Positions 11,326 to 23,991 are shown, counted from the first letter of the stretch. The stretch: 64,000 nucleotides of DNA from Escherichia sp. ESNIH1 (GCA_002918705.1 PQKR01000008.1:124001-188000); one strand, 5' to 3'. Numbers and translations: made by a program. Notes: generated from the sequence alone by a model not told the origin.

Positions 11326-12166
11326 ATTCCAGAACGTGGTGATTGCCACTATCGTCGGTTGGCTTGTGCTGTTTGTCTTTCTGCCCAACCTGATGATCGT
11401 GGTCACCAGCTTTTTGACCCGCGACGACGTCTCCTTCGTTAAGCTGGTCTTTACGCTGGACAACTACACACGCCTGCTCGATCCGCTCTATTTTGACGTG
11501 CTGCTGCACTCCCTCAATATGGCGCTGATGGCCACCCTCGCCTGTCTGGCGCTGGGCTATCCCTTCGCCTGGTTTTTGGCGAAGCTGCCGCAGAAGGTGC
11601 GTCCGCTGCTGCTTTTTCTGCTGATCGTGCCGTTCTGGACCAACTCCCTGATCCGCATCTATGGCCTGAAGCTGTTTCTGAGCACCAAGGGCTACCTCAA
11701 TGCGTTTCTGCTTGAACTGGGAATTATTGATACGCCGCTGCGCATTATGTTTACCCCCAGCGCGGTCATCATTGGTCTGGTCTATATTCTGCTGCCCTTT
11801 ATGGTGATGCCGCTCTACTCCAGCATCGAGAAGCTGGATAAGCCGCTGCTGGAGGCGGCGCGGGATCTGGGGGCGAGCAAGCTGCAAACTTTTATCCGCA
11901 TCATCCTGCCGCTGACTATGCCGGGCATTATCGCGGGCTGCCTGCTGGTGATGCTCCCGGCAATGGGGCTGTTCTACGTCTCGGATCTCATGGGCGGCGC
12001 AAAAAACCTGCTTATCGGTAACGTGATCAAGAGCCAGTTCCTCAATATTCGCGACTGGCCGTTCGGGGCGGCGACCAGCATCACTCTGACGGTAGTCATG
12101 GGTCTGATGCTGCTGGTCTACTGGCGCGCGATGCGCCTGCTGAACAAAAAGGTGGAGCTGGAGTGA
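11309..12166 (+). CDS. potB: Spermidine/putrescine ABC transporter permease PotB
   Basis: A 285-residue inner-membrane permease with about six transmembrane helices. The cytoplasmic EAA loop reads [28 protein letters not shown] (given in two parts: [11 protein letters not shown], then [17 protein letters not shown]); it contacts PotA. The sequence closely tracks E. coli PotB. It starts inside the potA 3' end, and its TGA overlaps the potC start, so the four pot genes form one tightly coupled operon. Confidence 0.96.
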   Translation: MKSTSKFQNVVIATIVGWLVLFVFLPNLMIVVTSFLTRDDVSFVKLVFTLDNYTRLLDPLYFDVLLHSLNMALMATLACLALGYPFAWFLAKLPQKVRPLLLFLLIVPFWTNSLIRIYGLKLFLSTKGYLNAFLLELGIIDTPLRIMFTPSAVIIGLVYILLPFMVMPLYSSIEKLDKPLLEAARDLGASKLQTFIRIILPLTMPGIIAGCLLVMLPAMGLFYVSDLMGGAKNLLIGNVIKSQFLNIRDWPFGAATSITLTVVMGLMLLVYWRAMRLLNKKVELE

Positions 12167-12969
12167 TGGGTCGACTGCTGCGCGGCGGTTTTATGACCGC
12201 TATTTACGCTTATCTCTATATCCCGATCGTTATTTTGATCGTTAACTCCTTTAACCAGGCGCGCTTTGGCATCAACTGGCAGGGCTTTACGACTCAGTGG
12301 TATAGCCTGCTGATGAACAACGATAGCCTGCTGCAGGCAGCCCAGCACTCGCTAACTATGGCGGTGCTGTCGGCGACCTTTGCTACGCTGATTGGCTCCC
12401 TGACCGCGGTGGCGCTCTACCGCTACCGCTTTCACGGCAAACCTTTCGTCAGCGGCATGCTGTTCGTGGTGATGATGTCCCCGGACATCGTGATGGCAAT
12501 CTCACTGCTGGTGCTGTTTATGCTGCTCGGCATCCAGCTAGGCTTCTGGTCGCTGCTCTTCTCGCATATCACCTTCTGCCTGCCGTTTGTGGTCGTGACG
12601 GTCTACTCACGCCTGAAGGGCTTTGACGTGCGGATGCTGGAGGCGGCAAAGGATCTGGGCGCCAGCGAAACCACTATCCTGCGCAAAATCATTCTGCCGC
12701 TGGCGATGCCCGCCGTCGCCGCCGGCTGGCTGTTGAGCTTTACCCTGTCGATGGATGACGTCGTTGTCTCGTCATTCGTGACCGGGCCTGGGTATGAAAT
12801 TCTACCGTTGAAGATCTACTCAATGGTGAAAGTCGGCGTCTCACCGGAGGTGAACGCGCTGGCAACCATTCTTTTACTCCTTTCGCTGGGTCTGGTGATG
12901 GCCAGCCAGCTTATTGGCCGCGATAAAACCAGGAGCCTGAAGACGGGCTCCGCAATCAGGGGACGTTAA
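12163..12969 (+). CDS. potC: Spermidine/putrescine ABC transporter permease PotC
   Basis: A 268-residue second permease subunit of the PotABCD importer, with ~six membrane helices and the EAA motif MLEAAKDLGASETTILRKI. Translation may begin at GTG 12163, matching the E. coli MIGRLL register, or at ATG 12166 one codon later; both overlap the potB stop. The C-terminus (KTRSLKTGSAIRGR) is a few residues longer than in E. coli. The potD start follows the stop by one base. Confidence 0.95.
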   Translation: MMGRLLRGGFMTAIYAYLYIPIVILIVNSFNQARFGINWQGFTTQWYSLLMNNDSLLQAAQHSLTMAVLSATFATLIGSLTAVALYRYRFHGKPFVSGMLFVVMMSPDIVMAISLLVLFMLLGIQLGFWSLLFSHITFCLPFVVVTVYSRLKGFDVRMLEAAKDLGASETTILRKIILPLAMPAVAAGWLLSFTLSMDDVVVSSFVTGPGYEILPLKIYSMVKVGVSPEVNALATILLLLSLGLVMASQLIGRDKTRSLKTGSAIRGR

Positions 12970-12970
12970 A

Positions 12971-14017
12971 ATGAAAAACTGGTCACGCCACCTGCTCGCC
13001 GCAGGGGCGCTGGCGCTCAGCGTGAGTGCCGCCCATGCCGAGGATAATAAGACCCTCTACTTCTATAACTGGACCGAGTACGTGCCGCCAGGCCTGCTGG
13101 AGCAGTTCACCAAGGAGACGGGTATCAAGGTGATCTATTCGACCTATGAGTCGAACGAGACCATGTATGCCAAGCTCAAAACCTATAAAGACGGCGCCTA
13201 CGATCTGGTTGTACCTTCCACCTACTTTGTCGACAAGATGCGCAAAGAGGGAATGATCCAGAAGATCGACAAAAGCAAGCTGAGTAACTTCAGCAACCTC
13301 GACCCTGAGGTGCTGAACAAGCCGTTCGATCCGAGCAACGACTACTCTGTTCCCTATATCTGGGGTGCGACGGCTATTGGAGTCAACAGCGAAGCTATCG
13401 ATCCGAAGAGCGTCACCCGCTGGGCCGATCTGTGGAAGCCAGAGTATAAGAGCAGCCTGGTACTGACCGACGATGCCCGGGAAGTATTCCAGATGGCGCT
13501 GCGCAAGCTAGGTTACTCGGGTAACACCACCGATCCGAAAGAGATTGAGGCAGCCTACCACGAGCTGCAGAAGCTGATGCCAAACGTGGCAGCCTTCAAC
13601 TCCGACAACCCGGCCAACCCCTATATGGAAGGGGAAGTCAATCTGGGTATGGTCTGGAACGGTTCCGCCTACGTGGCACGCCAGAGCGGCACCCCGCTAA
13701 CGGTGGTGTGGCCTAAAGAGGGCGGCATCTTCTGGATGGACAGCCTGGCGATCCCGGCCAACGCGAAGAACGTTGACGGTGCGCTTAAGCTAATCAACTT
13801 CCTGCTGCGCCCGGACGTGGCAAAACAGGTTGCGGAGACCATTGGTTACCCAACGCCTAACCTGGCAGCGCGTAAGCTACTCACCCCAGCGGTTGCAAAT
13901 GATAAGTCGCTCTACCCGAATGCCGAGACCATCAGTAAAGGCGAGTGGCAGAATGACGTTGGCCAGGCCAGCGCTATCTACGAAAGCTACTACCAGAAGC
14001 TGAAAGCGGGACGTTAA
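12971..14017 (+). CDS. potD: Spermidine/putrescine periplasmic binding protein PotD
   Basis: A 348-residue periplasmic polyamine receptor delivering ligand to PotBC. A Sec signal peptide (MKNWSRHLLAAGALALSVSA, then AHA) probably ends at residue 23. The mature protein carries the family segment LYFYNWTEYVPPGLLEQFT and the ligand-pocket motifs YESNETMYAKL and GMVWNGSAYVA. It is the last gene of the potABCD operon; a REP pair follows 10 bases after the stop and may stabilise or terminate the message. Confidence 0.97.
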   Translation: MKNWSRHLLAAGALALSVSAAHAEDNKTLYFYNWTEYVPPGLLEQFTKETGIKVIYSTYESNETMYAKLKTYKDGAYDLVVPSTYFVDKMRKEGMIQKIDKSKLSNFSNLDPEVLNKPFDPSNDYSVPYIWGATAIGVNSEAIDPKSVTRWADLWKPEYKSSLVLTDDAREVFQMALRKLGYSGNTTDPKEIEAAYHELQKLMPNVAAFNSDNPANPYMEGEVNLGMVWNGSAYVARQSGTPLTVVWPKEGGIFWMDSLAIPANAKNVDGALKLINFLLRPDVAKQVAETIGYPTPNLAARKLLTPAVANDKSLYPNAETISKGEWQNDVGQASAIYESYYQKLKAGR

Positions 14018-14026
14018 GCGTAAAAT

Positions 14027-14106
14027 GCCCGGCGGCGCAGCGCTTGCCGGGCCTACAAAAAACACCGTAGTCACACGTAGGCCGGGCAAACGCAGTGCCG
14101 CCCGGC
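14027..14106. repeat. BIME (one REP pair) between potD and cobB
   Basis: A forward REP (14027-14055) and an inverted REP (14077-14106) are of the same sequence class as the roxA-pepT array, including the 5' GTAG of each hairpin. The ~21-bp linker differs. It lies between convergent potD and cobB and could act as a bidirectional transcript end. Confidence 0.92.
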
Positions 14107-14118
14107 GTTTTTCTGGAC

Positions 14119-14940
14119 CTACAGCCCTTTCAGCAGCCTGTCGACATACTCCGGCACGACCTGACTTGCCAGCCCGTAGTGCTTCTCTTCAAACTCGCTG
14201 CCTACCTGGCTCGGCTCCAGGTTAAGCTCAACGGTGTGTGCGCCCTGTAGCTTCGCCTCATGCACAAAGCCTGCGGCCGGATAGACGTGCCCGGAGGTGC
14301 CGATGGCGATAAACACATCCGCCAGCGTCAGCGCGCTGTAGATCTCATCCATGCCCAGCGGCATCTCACCAAACCAGACCACGTGCGGGCGCAGCGGTGC
14401 CGGGAACTGGCAGCAGTGGCACTTATCTTCCTGGGTGATATCCCCCGTCCACTCCAGCACCTGGCCGCTGGAGGCGCAGCGCACCTTGAGTAGCTCACCG
14501 TGCATATGCAGCACGTTTTTGTTACCGGCCCGCTCGTGCAGGTTATCAATATTCTGGGTGATCAGCAGAAAGCGGTCCCCGAGGGCCTCTTCCAGCTTCG
14601 CCAGTGCCAGATGCGCGGCGTTAGGGGCAATCTCCGGCTGTTGAAGCTGGCGACGGCGTGCGTTATAGAACGACTGCACCAGCTCCGGGTTGCGGGCAAA
14701 CCCCTCCGGCGTGGCGACGTCCTCTACATGGTGCTCCTCCCACAGCCCGTCGGCGGCGCGGAAGGTACGAATGCCCGATTCGGCGGAGATCCCCGCCCCG
14801 GTCAATACGACCACTCTTGGTTTTTCCATCACTTCGGGTACCACTCTGTCTCTGAAAAAGATGCGCTGGCGTAGACGCTCGCGCAAACGGCGTTTGTTGC
14901 GGCGAAAACGGCTTAGTCGGCTAAAACGACGCGACTGCAT
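14119..14940 (-). CDS. cobB: NAD-dependent protein deacylase CobB (sirtuin)
   Basis: A 273-residue sirtuin that removes acetyl and succinyl groups from lysines, for example on acetyl-CoA synthetase. The NAD-binding motif [14 protein letters not shown] is at 48-61, TQNIDNLH at 128-135, catalytic H147 (MHGE) and zinc ligands in KVRCASSG and CHCCQ. It has the enteric long N-terminal extension (about 37 residues, very Arg-rich); an internal Met38 matches the start of the short CobB isoform. The C-terminus ends at KGL, several residues shorter than in E. coli. Confidence 0.96.
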   Translation of the reverse strand: MQSRRFSRLSRFRRNKRRLRERLRQRIFFRDRVVPEVMEKPRVVVLTGAGISAESGIRTFRAADGLWEEHHVEDVATPEGFARNPELVQSFYNARRRQLQQPEIAPNAAHLALAKLEEALGDRFLLITQNIDNLHERAGNKNVLHMHGELLKVRCASSGQVLEWTGDITQEDKCHCCQFPAPLRPHVVWFGEMPLGMDEIYSALTLADVFIAIGTSGHVYPAAGFVHEAKLQGAHTVELNLEPSQVGSEFEEKHYGLASQVVPEYVDRLLKGL

Positions 14941-14955
14941 ATCGGCCTCTTGTGC

Positions 14956-15867
14956 TTAATCGGTGAGATGGAGGAAGGCTGCGCCACGCATGCCGCCCGC
15001 GTCGCCGTGCCGGGCGCGCTCAATGCGCGGTACCCGGGCAACCGGCAGCAGACGCAGCGGCAAACGATCGGACAACAGCGTGGTCAGCGCGGCGAAGTTT
15101 GACAGCCCGCCGCCGATAACCAGCAGATCCGGATCTACGATGGTTAATATCGTCCCCAGGCAGACGGCCAGCAGCTCAACGTAGCGAGCCACATGCGCCA
15201 GCGCCCTCTCATCACCTTGTTCCCATAGAGCGACTATTTCAGGTGCGTTCAGAGATTGATCGTAGAAGTGATTGTAGAGCCATGCAAAGCCGCCGCCGGA
15301 AAGATAGTTCTCAATGCAGCCCAGCTGGCCGCAGCCGCAGCGCAGTAGAGGAATATCATGCCCAAGAATTTCAAGGGCATCGACGGGGAGACGAATGTGG
15401 CCAAACTCGCCGGTAATATAGCTGTGACCGGGAATGGATTTGCCGTTGAGCACCAGCCCGCCGCCCACGCCGGTGCCGAGGATCAGCCCCATCACCAGCG
15501 GATAGCGGGCAAACGCATCGTCCCAGGCTTCCGAGAGGGCAAAACAGTTGGCGTCGTTATCGAGACGAACGTCGCGGCCTAACAGCGCACAGAGATCGGC
15601 CCGCAGCGCCCTGCCGCTGGCGGCAGGAAGATTTGCCGCGTAGAGCGTGCCGTCGGCGGTGACGGGCATGCCGGGAATGCCGATGCCCACCGATCCTTTT
15701 TCACCCGTACGGGCGTCGGCGTCATGCACCAGCCCGGCGATGGCGTCCAGAAAGGCGCTGTAGCTCTCGTGGGGCGTGGCGATGCGCCGCTCCCACTGTA
15801 GCTTTCTGTCGCTGTCGAAGACGCCCAGCGCAATTTTACTCCCGCCAATGTCCAGCCCGTAATACAT
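14956..15867 (-). CDS. nagK: N-acetyl-D-glucosamine kinase NagK
   Basis: A 303-residue ROK-family sugar kinase that phosphorylates GlcNAc released during peptidoglycan recycling. The phosphate-binding [13 protein letters not shown] is at ~6-18, [14 protein letters not shown] carries the catalytic Asp, and the GTGVGGG and GEFGHI loops are present. The ROK zinc site is seen in [10 protein letters not shown]. It sits 15 bases upstream of cobB on the same strand and downstream of lolE. NagZ, encoded at ~29.1 kb, acts in the same recycling pathway. Confidence 0.96.
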   Translation of the reverse strand: MYYGLDIGGSKIALGVFDSDRKLQWERRIATPHESYSAFLDAIAGLVHDADARTGEKGSVGIGIPGMPVTADGTLYAANLPAASGRALRADLCALLGRDVRLDNDANCFALSEAWDDAFARYPLVMGLILGTGVGGGLVLNGKSIPGHSYITGEFGHIRLPVDALEILGHDIPLLRCGCGQLGCIENYLSGGGFAWLYNHFYDQSLNAPEIVALWEQGDERALAHVARYVELLAVCLGTILTIVDPDLLVIGGGLSNFAALTTLLSDRLPLRLLPVARVPRIERARHGDAGGMRGAAFLHLTD

Positions 15868-15911
15868 CGCCTCTCCTTGTTACTGGCCGCTTGGGTTACT
15901 GTCCGCTTAAA

Positions 15912-17155
15912 CTATTGTCCGCTTAAAACACGGGCCGGATCGATATTGCTGGCGCGTCTGGCAGGATACCAGCTCGCCAACAGACTCAGCACCAGGGCGG
16001 TCACCAGCACGTAGACTACATCAAGCACGTGCAGCTCTGACGGCAGGAAATCGATAAAGTAGATATCCCCCGACAGGAATTGATGGCCGATCAGCGTCTC
16101 AAGACCGTTGATAATCGGCGTCAGCTGAAGGGCAACCACCACGCCAATGACTACCCCGGCCACGCTGCCGAACAGCCCGGCCAGCAGACCATACCAGACG
16201 AAGACCGCGCGGATCAGTCCATCCTTCGCCCCAAGGGTGCGCAGCACGGCGATATCGCCGCTCTTGTCTTTCACCGCCATCACCAGGGTCGAGACGATGT
16301 TGAAGCAGGCTACGCCGATCACCAGCACCATTGCCAGATACATAATGGCGCGGATCATCTGGATATCGCGGTACATATAGCCGTAGGTGCCGATCCAGCT
16401 TTTGATGTAAACATAGCTGTCGGTCACGCTGCCGGCGTCGCGCACCAGCTTATTGGCGTTAAAGACGTCCTTAACCTTGATGGCGATGCCGGTGACGCCG
16501 TCGTTCATCTCCAGGTACTGCTGAGCATCCTGCATCGGGATCATGGCAAAACTGTGATCGAGCTGGCCGCTGAGCTGTAAAATACCGCTGACGTGCAGCC
16601 TGACGCGTTTCGGCTGCTGAAGCTTATGATCGGCGCTGGCGTTAGGGATCATGACCGATACCCAGTCGCCCTGCTTGACCTTCAGCGCATCGGCAACGCC
16701 TTTACCGAGGATCACCTGCTGTTCACCCGCCTTGAAGCTGGCCCAGGCGTTGTTCTGCACATAGCGCGGCAGCGCGCTCAGACGCGTCTCCTGCTGCGGA
16801 TCGACCCCTTTCACCTGAATAGCGCGCAGGTTTACCCCGCTCTCTACCAGGCCGGTAAAGTTGATATAGGGCGCGGCGGCTTCAATCCCTGCCACCTTCT
16901 CAACCTTGCCCAGCGCCTCGCGCCAGTTAGACCACGGCTGGTTGACCGGCTCGATCTCGCCGTGGGGCACCACCGCGAGGATGCGGTTATTTAGCTCGCG
17001 CTCAAAGCCGTTCATGGCGCTGAGACCGACGATCAGCACCGCCACCCCCAGCGCAATACCAATGGTAGAGATCACCGAGATCAGCGACACCATGCCGCCG
17101 CGCCGACGGCCACGGCTAAAGCGCAGGGCGATGAGTAACGACAGAGGTGAAGCCA

Positions 17156-17156
<1 letters not shown>
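15912..17156 (-). CDS. lolE: Lipoprotein-releasing ABC permease LolE
   Basis: A 414-residue inner-membrane subunit of LolCDE, which extracts outer-membrane lipoproteins and hands them to LolA. Topology is one N-terminal helix (~25-48), a large periplasmic domain (~50-265) and three C-terminal helices, with a MacB/FtsX-like core. Its start codon overlaps the lolD stop by one base (TAATG), so translation is coupled. It is the last gene of the lolCDE operon. Confidence 0.97.
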
Positions 17157-19115
<1,959 letters not shown>

Positions 19116-19327
19116 TTATACGCTAAGAATTGTCGGGGATTGGGGTAAAAAATTGTTCAAAATCAATTTGGTAAAACAAGGTTTATCGGCTAAGCCTACG
19201 ATAACGGACCTCACCTTTTTCCGAAAACTTCCTGTAACGCGCCAAATCCAGAGCGTTACCCATTACAGCGCGGCCCTGCCTTACCACTATAGACGCCAAA
19301 ATATATCGCAACACAGGCGTTCTAACG

Positions 19328-20401
19328 ATGAAGCAAAAAGCATTATGGATCAACCAGATCAAAGGGTTATGTATCAGCCTTGTGGTGATCTACCACTCGG
19401 TGATCACCTTTTATCCTCATCTTGAGGGGTTACAACACCCCCTCTCCGGCCTGCTCGCCAAATGCTGGCTCTATATGAATCTCTACCTTGCGCCTTTCCG
19501 GATGCCGGTGTTTTTCTTCATCTCCGGCTACCTGATCCGCCGCTATATCACCGAGGCCGAATGGAAAAACTGCATCGATAAGCGGCTGTGGTCGATCTTT
19601 TACGTACTGGCTCTGTGGGGGGTTTTACAGTGGCAGGGGATAAGTTTTCTCAACCGCTGGCTGGCTCCCGAGCGCGATCTTAGCCAGTCGGCCAACGCGG
19701 CCTACGCCGACTCGCTGAGCGAGTTCCTGCACGGCATGCTGACCGCCAGCACCAGCCTGTGGTATCTCTACGCCCTGCTGATCTACTTCGTGGTCTGTAA
19801 GTTCCTGAGCCGCTGGAAACGTCCCGCGCTGGTGATGATGCTGCTGGCGTCGGTGGCGATTAACTTCCTGCCGCTCCCGTGGTGGGGAATGAACAGCGTG
19901 GTGCGTAACGTCATCTACTACGCCCTTGGGGCCTGGTGCGGCGTGACGATTATGGGCTGGCTGCAGAGCATCCCCCTGCGCCGTCAAATTTTTCCTCTGG
20001 TGCCTGCCCTGCTGGTGGCGGTAGCGCTCTGGTTTTGCAACGTGCCGGTACTGCTCTCCCTGCTCTCGGCCTGGCTGATCATGTCCCTCTTCTGGCGGCT
20101 GGAGCAGCGCTTTACCCCCGGTGAGGATCGGCTCCTGAACGTGATTGGCTCCAACACCATTGCCATTTACACCACTCACCGCATCCTGATCGAAGGCAGC
20201 AGCCTCGCCCTGCTGCCGCTGTTTCGCCAGGGCGTGCTCTCGCCGACGCTGGAGCTGGGCCTGCTGCTGGTTTACCCCCTTCTGAGCCTGCTGGTGTGCA
20301 CGCTGGTTGGGCTGGGTATCCGCCGCCTCTCCGTGCGCCTGTTTGGCGACCTCTTTTTTTCACCGCCGGAGAAACTGCGTCTGGTCCCTGCCCCCCGTTA
20401 G
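19328..20401 (+). CDS. ycfT: Inner-membrane acyltransferase-family protein YcfT
   Basis: A 357-residue polytopic membrane protein with ~10 hydrophobic segments, of the acyltransferase-3 (OafA/YrhL-like) superfamily. Characteristic stretches are WINQIKGLCISLVVIYHS near the N-terminus and MPVFFFISGYLIRR at ~59-72. It matches E. coli YcfT in length, sequence and location between lolC and mfd. Substrate unknown. The C-terminal tail (SPPEKLRLVPAPR) is hydrophilic. Confidence 0.92.
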   Translation: MKQKALWINQIKGLCISLVVIYHSVITFYPHLEGLQHPLSGLLAKCWLYMNLYLAPFRMPVFFFISGYLIRRYITEAEWKNCIDKRLWSIFYVLALWGVLQWQGISFLNRWLAPERDLSQSANAAYADSLSEFLHGMLTASTSLWYLYALLIYFVVCKFLSRWKRPALVMMLLASVAINFLPLPWWGMNSVVRNVIYYALGAWCGVTIMGWLQSIPLRRQIFPLVPALLVAVALWFCNVPVLLSLLSAWLIMSLFWRLEQRFTPGEDRLLNVIGSNTIAIYTTHRILIEGSSLALLPLFRQGVLSPTLELGLLLVYPLLSLLVCTLVGLGIRRLSVRLFGDLFFSPPEKLRLVPAPR

Positions 20402-20462
20402 CGGCATAACTTTGCTAATATTGAGGGATCAAAGATAATAAACTGCATTGTGTATCAGTGAT

Positions 20463-20484
20463 ATGCCCCCATATCAGGGGGCAT
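20463..20484 (+). terminator. Hairpin between ycfT and mfd
   Basis: A perfect 8-bp stem ATGCCCCC (20463-20470) and GGGGGCAT (20477-20484) encloses a 6-base loop. No U-run follows. It may end ycfT transcripts or form part of the mfd leader, whose ATG is 27 bases downstream. Confidence 0.45.
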
Positions 20485-20510
20485 AAACCTAAGAGATCCC
20501 GATATTTGCC

Positions 20511-23500
20511 ATGCCTGAACAATACCGTTACTCCCTTCCCGTGAAAGCGGGCGACCAGCGCCAACTGGGTGAGCTTACAGGCAGCGCCTGTGCCACAGAA
20601 GTGGCAGAAATCGTTGAGCGTCACGCAGGCCCGGTGGTGCTGATTGCACCCGATATGCAAAACGCGCTGCGCCTGCATGATGAGATCCGTCAGTTTACCG
20701 ACAGTCTGGTAATGAACCTCGCCGACTGGGAGACGCTGCCTTATGACAGCTTCTCCCCGCACCAGGAGATCATCTCCTCCCGTCTCTCGACGCTCTATCA
20801 GCTGCCCTCTATGCAGCGAGGCGTGCTGATTATGCCGGTGAACACGCTGATGCAGCGCGTCTGCCCGCACAGCTATTTGCACGGCCATGCGCTGGTGATG
20901 AAAAAGGGGCAACGCCTCTCCCGCGATGCCCTGCGTGCCCAGCTGGATACCGCGGGCTATCGCCACGTTGACCAGGTGATGGAGCACGGCGAATACGCCA
21001 CCCGCGGCGCGCTGCTGGATCTCTACCCAATGGGCAGCACGCAGCCCTACCGCATCGACTTCTTTGATGATGAGATCGATAGCCTGCGCCTGTTCGATCC
21101 TGATACCCAGCGCACGCTGGAAGAGGTGGAGGCGATCAATCTCCTGCCCGCCCACGAGTTTCCTACCGACAAGGCGGCTATCGAGCTGTTCCGCAGCCAG
21201 TGGCGCGACACTTTTGAGGTGAAGCGCGACGCCGAACACATCTACCAGCAGGTGAGCAAAGGCACGCTGCCAGCGGGGATCGAGTACTGGCAGCCGCTCT
21301 TCTTCAGCGAGCCGCTGCCGCCGCTGTTTAGCTACTTCCCGGCCAATACGCTGGTGATTAACACCGGCGATCTCGATGCCAGCGCGGTGCGTTTCCAGAG
21401 CGAAACCCAGGCCCGCTACGAGAACCGCGGTGTCGATCCGATGCGTCCTCTGCTGCTGCCGGAGACGCTGTGGCTGCGCAGCGACGAGCTGTTTGCCGAG
21501 CTGAAGCGCTGGCCGCGCATCCAGCTGAAAACCGAACAGCTGGCGGAGAAAGCCGCCAACACTAACCTTGGCTACCAGACGCTGCCGGATCTGGCCGTTC
21601 AGGCGCAGCAGAAATCCCCCCTGGATAGCCTGCGCAAGTTCCTCGAATCCTTCACCGGCCCGGTGGTCTTCTCCGTTGAGAGCGAGGGCCGCCGTGAGGC
21701 GCTGGGCGAACTGCTGGCGCGTATTAAAGTCGCTCCGAAGCGGATCCTGCGCCTTGATGAGGCGACGACCAGCGGGCGTTACCTCCTGATCGGCGCGGCG
21801 GAGCGCGGGTTTATTGATACCCTGCGCAACCGGGCGCTGATCTGTGAGAGCGATCTGCTGGGCGAACGCGTCGCACGTCGTCGCCAGGACAACCGCCGGA
21901 CCATCAACCCGGATACGCTGATCCGCAACCTTGCCGAGCTGCATCCCGGTCAGCCGGTGGTGCATCTGGAGCACGGCGTCGGGCGCTATGCGGGCATGAC
22001 CACCCTGGAAGCGGGCGGCATAAAAGGTGAGTACCTGATGCTGACCTACGCCAACGATGCCAAACTCTACGTTCCGGTCTCCTCCCTGCACCTGATTAGC
22101 CGCTACGCGGGCGGCGCAGAGGAGAATGCGCCCCTGCATAAGCTGGGCAGCGATGCCTGGACGCGGGCGCGGCAGAAAGCGGCAGAAAAAGTGCGCGACG
22201 TGGCCGCCGAGCTGCTGGACGTCTACGCCCAGCGCGCGGCCAAGACCGGCTTTGCCTTCAAGCATGACAAAGAGCAGTACCAGCTCTTCTGCGATGCCTT
22301 CCCGTTTGAAACCACGCCGGATCAGGCCCAGGCGATCAACGCCGTGCTCAGCGACATGTGTCAGCCGCTGGCGATGGATCGCCTGGTCTGCGGCGACGTG
22401 GGCTTCGGTAAAACCGAGGTAGCGATGCGCGCCGCCTTCCTTGCGGTAGAGAACCACAAGCAGGTGGCGGTGCTGGTGCCGACGACCCTGCTGGCCCAGC
22501 AGCACTACGACAACTTCCGCGACCGCTTCGCCAACTGGCCGGTACGCATCGAGCTGCTGTCCCGCTTCCGGAGCGCGAAAGAGCAGACCCAGGTGCTGGC
22601 CGATGCGGCAGAGGGCAAGGTCGATATTCTGATCGGCACCCACAAGCTGCTGCAAAGCGATCTGAAGTGGCGCGATCTCGGCCTGCTGATCGTCGACGAG
22701 GAGCATCGCTTCGGGGTACGCCACAAGGAGCGCATCAAAGCGATGCGTGCCGACGTCGATATCCTGACGCTGACCGCCACCCCGATCCCGCGTACCCTGA
22801 ATATGGCCATGAGCGGCATGCGCGATCTGTCAATTATCGCCACGCCGCCGGCCCGTCGTCTGGCAGTGAAAACCTTCGTGCGCGAGTACGATAGCCTGGT
22901 AGTGCGCGAGGCGATGCTGCGTGAGATCCTGCGCGGAGGCCAGGTCTACTATCTCTATAACGACGTTGAGAATATCCAGAAGGCGGCCCAGCGGCTGGCG
23001 GAGCTGGTGCCGGAGGCGCGGATCGCCATCGGCCACGGCCAGATGCGCGAGCGCGAGCTGGAGCGGGTGATGAACGACTTCCATCACCAGCGCTTTAACG
23101 TGCTGGTCTGTACCACCATCATTGAAACCGGGATCGACATCCCCACCGCCAACACCATCATCATTGAGCGGGCAGACCACTTCGGCCTCGCCCAGCTGCA
23201 TCAGCTCCGTGGTCGCGTTGGGCGCTCCCATCACCAGGCCTACGCCTGGCTACTGACCCCGCACCCGAAGGCGATGACCACCGACGCGCAGAAGCGTCTG
23301 GAAGCCATCGCCTCGCTGGAGGATCTGGGCGCAGGCTTTGCGCTAGCCACCCATGACCTGGAGATCCGTGGCGCGGGCGAACTGCTCGGGGAAGATCAGA
23401 GCGGCTCTATGGAGACCATCGGCTTCTCGCTCTATATGGAGCTGCTGGAGAACGCCGTTGACGCGCTGAAGGCCGGGCGCGAGCCGTCGCTGGAGGATCT

Positions 23501-23957
23501 GACCAGCCAGCAGACCGAGGTCGAGTTACGCATGCCTGCCCTGCTGCCGGATGATTACATTCCGGACGTCAATACCCGCCTGTCATTCTACAAGCGCGTC
23601 GCCAGCGCCAAGAGCAGCAGCGAGCTGGAGGAGATTAAGGTCGAACTGATCGACCGCTTTGGCCTGCTGCCCGATCCGGCCCGGACGCTGCTTGAGGTAG
23701 CCCGGCTGCGTCAGCAGGCGCAGAAGCTGGGGATCCGCAAGCTGGAGAGCAACGATAAAGGCGGCGCGATTGAGTTTGCCGAGAAGAACCATGTCAATCC
23801 GGCCTGGCTCATCGGTCTGCTGCAGAAGCAGCCACAGCACTTCCGCCTCGATGGCCCTACCCGGCTGAAGTTTATGCAGGAGCTAGGTGAGCGCAAAACC
23901 CGCATGGAGTGGGTAAGTAACTTTATGAAGGAGCTGGCAGAGAACGCCATCGCCTGA
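20511..23957 (+). CDS. mfd: Transcription-repair coupling factor Mfd
   Basis: A 1148-residue DNA translocase that dislodges stalled RNA polymerase and recruits UvrA. N-terminal UvrB-homology modules (~1-350) precede the RNA-polymerase-interaction domain (~470-545, including HLEHGVGRYAGM) and the SF2 RecG-like motor. In the motor, Walker A is GDVGFGKTEVAMRA, motif II VDEEHRFGV and motif III TLTATPIPRTL. The C-terminal TRCF domain ends LAENAIA. Length equals E. coli Mfd. ATG 20511 gives MPEQYRYSLP. A long antisense reading frame here is a composition artefact. Confidence 0.98.
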   Translation: MPEQYRYSLPVKAGDQRQLGELTGSACATEVAEIVERHAGPVVLIAPDMQNALRLHDEIRQFTDSLVMNLADWETLPYDSFSPHQEIISSRLSTLYQLPSMQRGVLIMPVNTLMQRVCPHSYLHGHALVMKKGQRLSRDALRAQLDTAGYRHVDQVMEHGEYATRGALLDLYPMGSTQPYRIDFFDDEIDSLRLFDPDTQRTLEEVEAINLLPAHEFPTDKAAIELFRSQWRDTFEVKRDAEHIYQQVSKGTLPAGIEYWQPLFFSEPLPPLFSYFPANTLVINTGDLDASAVRFQSETQARYENRGVDPMRPLLLPETLWLRSDELFAELKRWPRIQLKTEQLAEKAANTNLGYQTLPDLAVQAQQKSPLDSLRKFLESFTGPVVFSVESEGRREALGELLARIKVAPKRILRLDEATTSGRYLLIGAAERGFIDTLRNRALICESDLLGERVARRRQDNRRTINPDTLIRNLAELHPGQPVVHLEHGVGRYAGMTTLEAGGIKGEYLMLTYANDAKLYVPVSSLHLISRYAGGAEENAPLHKLGSDAWTRARQKAAEKVRDVAAELLDVYAQRAAKTGFAFKHDKEQYQLFCDAFPFETTPDQAQAINAVLSDMCQPLAMDRLVCGDVGFGKTEVAMRAAFLAVENHKQVAVLVPTTLLAQQHYDNFRDRFANWPVRIELLSRFRSAKEQTQVLADAAEGKVDILIGTHKLLQSDLKWRDLGLLIVDEEHRFGVRHKERIKAMRADVDILTLTATPIPRTLNMAMSGMRDLSIIATPPARRLAVKTFVREYDSLVVREAMLREILRGGQVYYLYNDVENIQKAAQRLAELVPEARIAIGHGQMRERELERVMNDFHHQRFNVLVCTTIIETGIDIPTANTIIIERADHFGLAQLHQLRGRVGRSHHQAYAWLLTPHPKAMTTDAQKRLEAIASLEDLGAGFALATHDLEIRGAGELLGEDQSGSMETIGFSLYMELLENAVDALKAGREPSLEDLTSQQTEVELRMPALLPDDYIPDVNTRLSFYKRVASAKSSSELEEIKVELIDRFGLLPDPARTLLEVARLRQQAQKLGIRKLESNDKGGAIEFAEKNHVNPAWLIGLLQKQPQHFRLDGPTRLKFMQELGERKTRMEWVSNFMKELAENAIA

Positions 23958-23963
23958 TCCCCA

Positions 23964-23991
23964 GGCGCACGCAGTAGCGGCAGCGTGCGCC
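23964..23991 (+). terminator. Hairpin terminator after mfd
   Basis: A 9-bp stem GGCGCACGC (23964-23972) and GCGTGCGCC (23983-23991) begins 6 bases after the mfd stop and is followed by ACTCTTTAC, a short T-rich stretch. Confidence 0.7.

Noticed and set aside
20415..22724. 769-codon open frame antisense to mfd
   Set aside because: It lies wholly opposite a confirmed mfd gene, has no start context or family motifs, and long antisense frames are common opposite GC-rich genes with strong codon bias.
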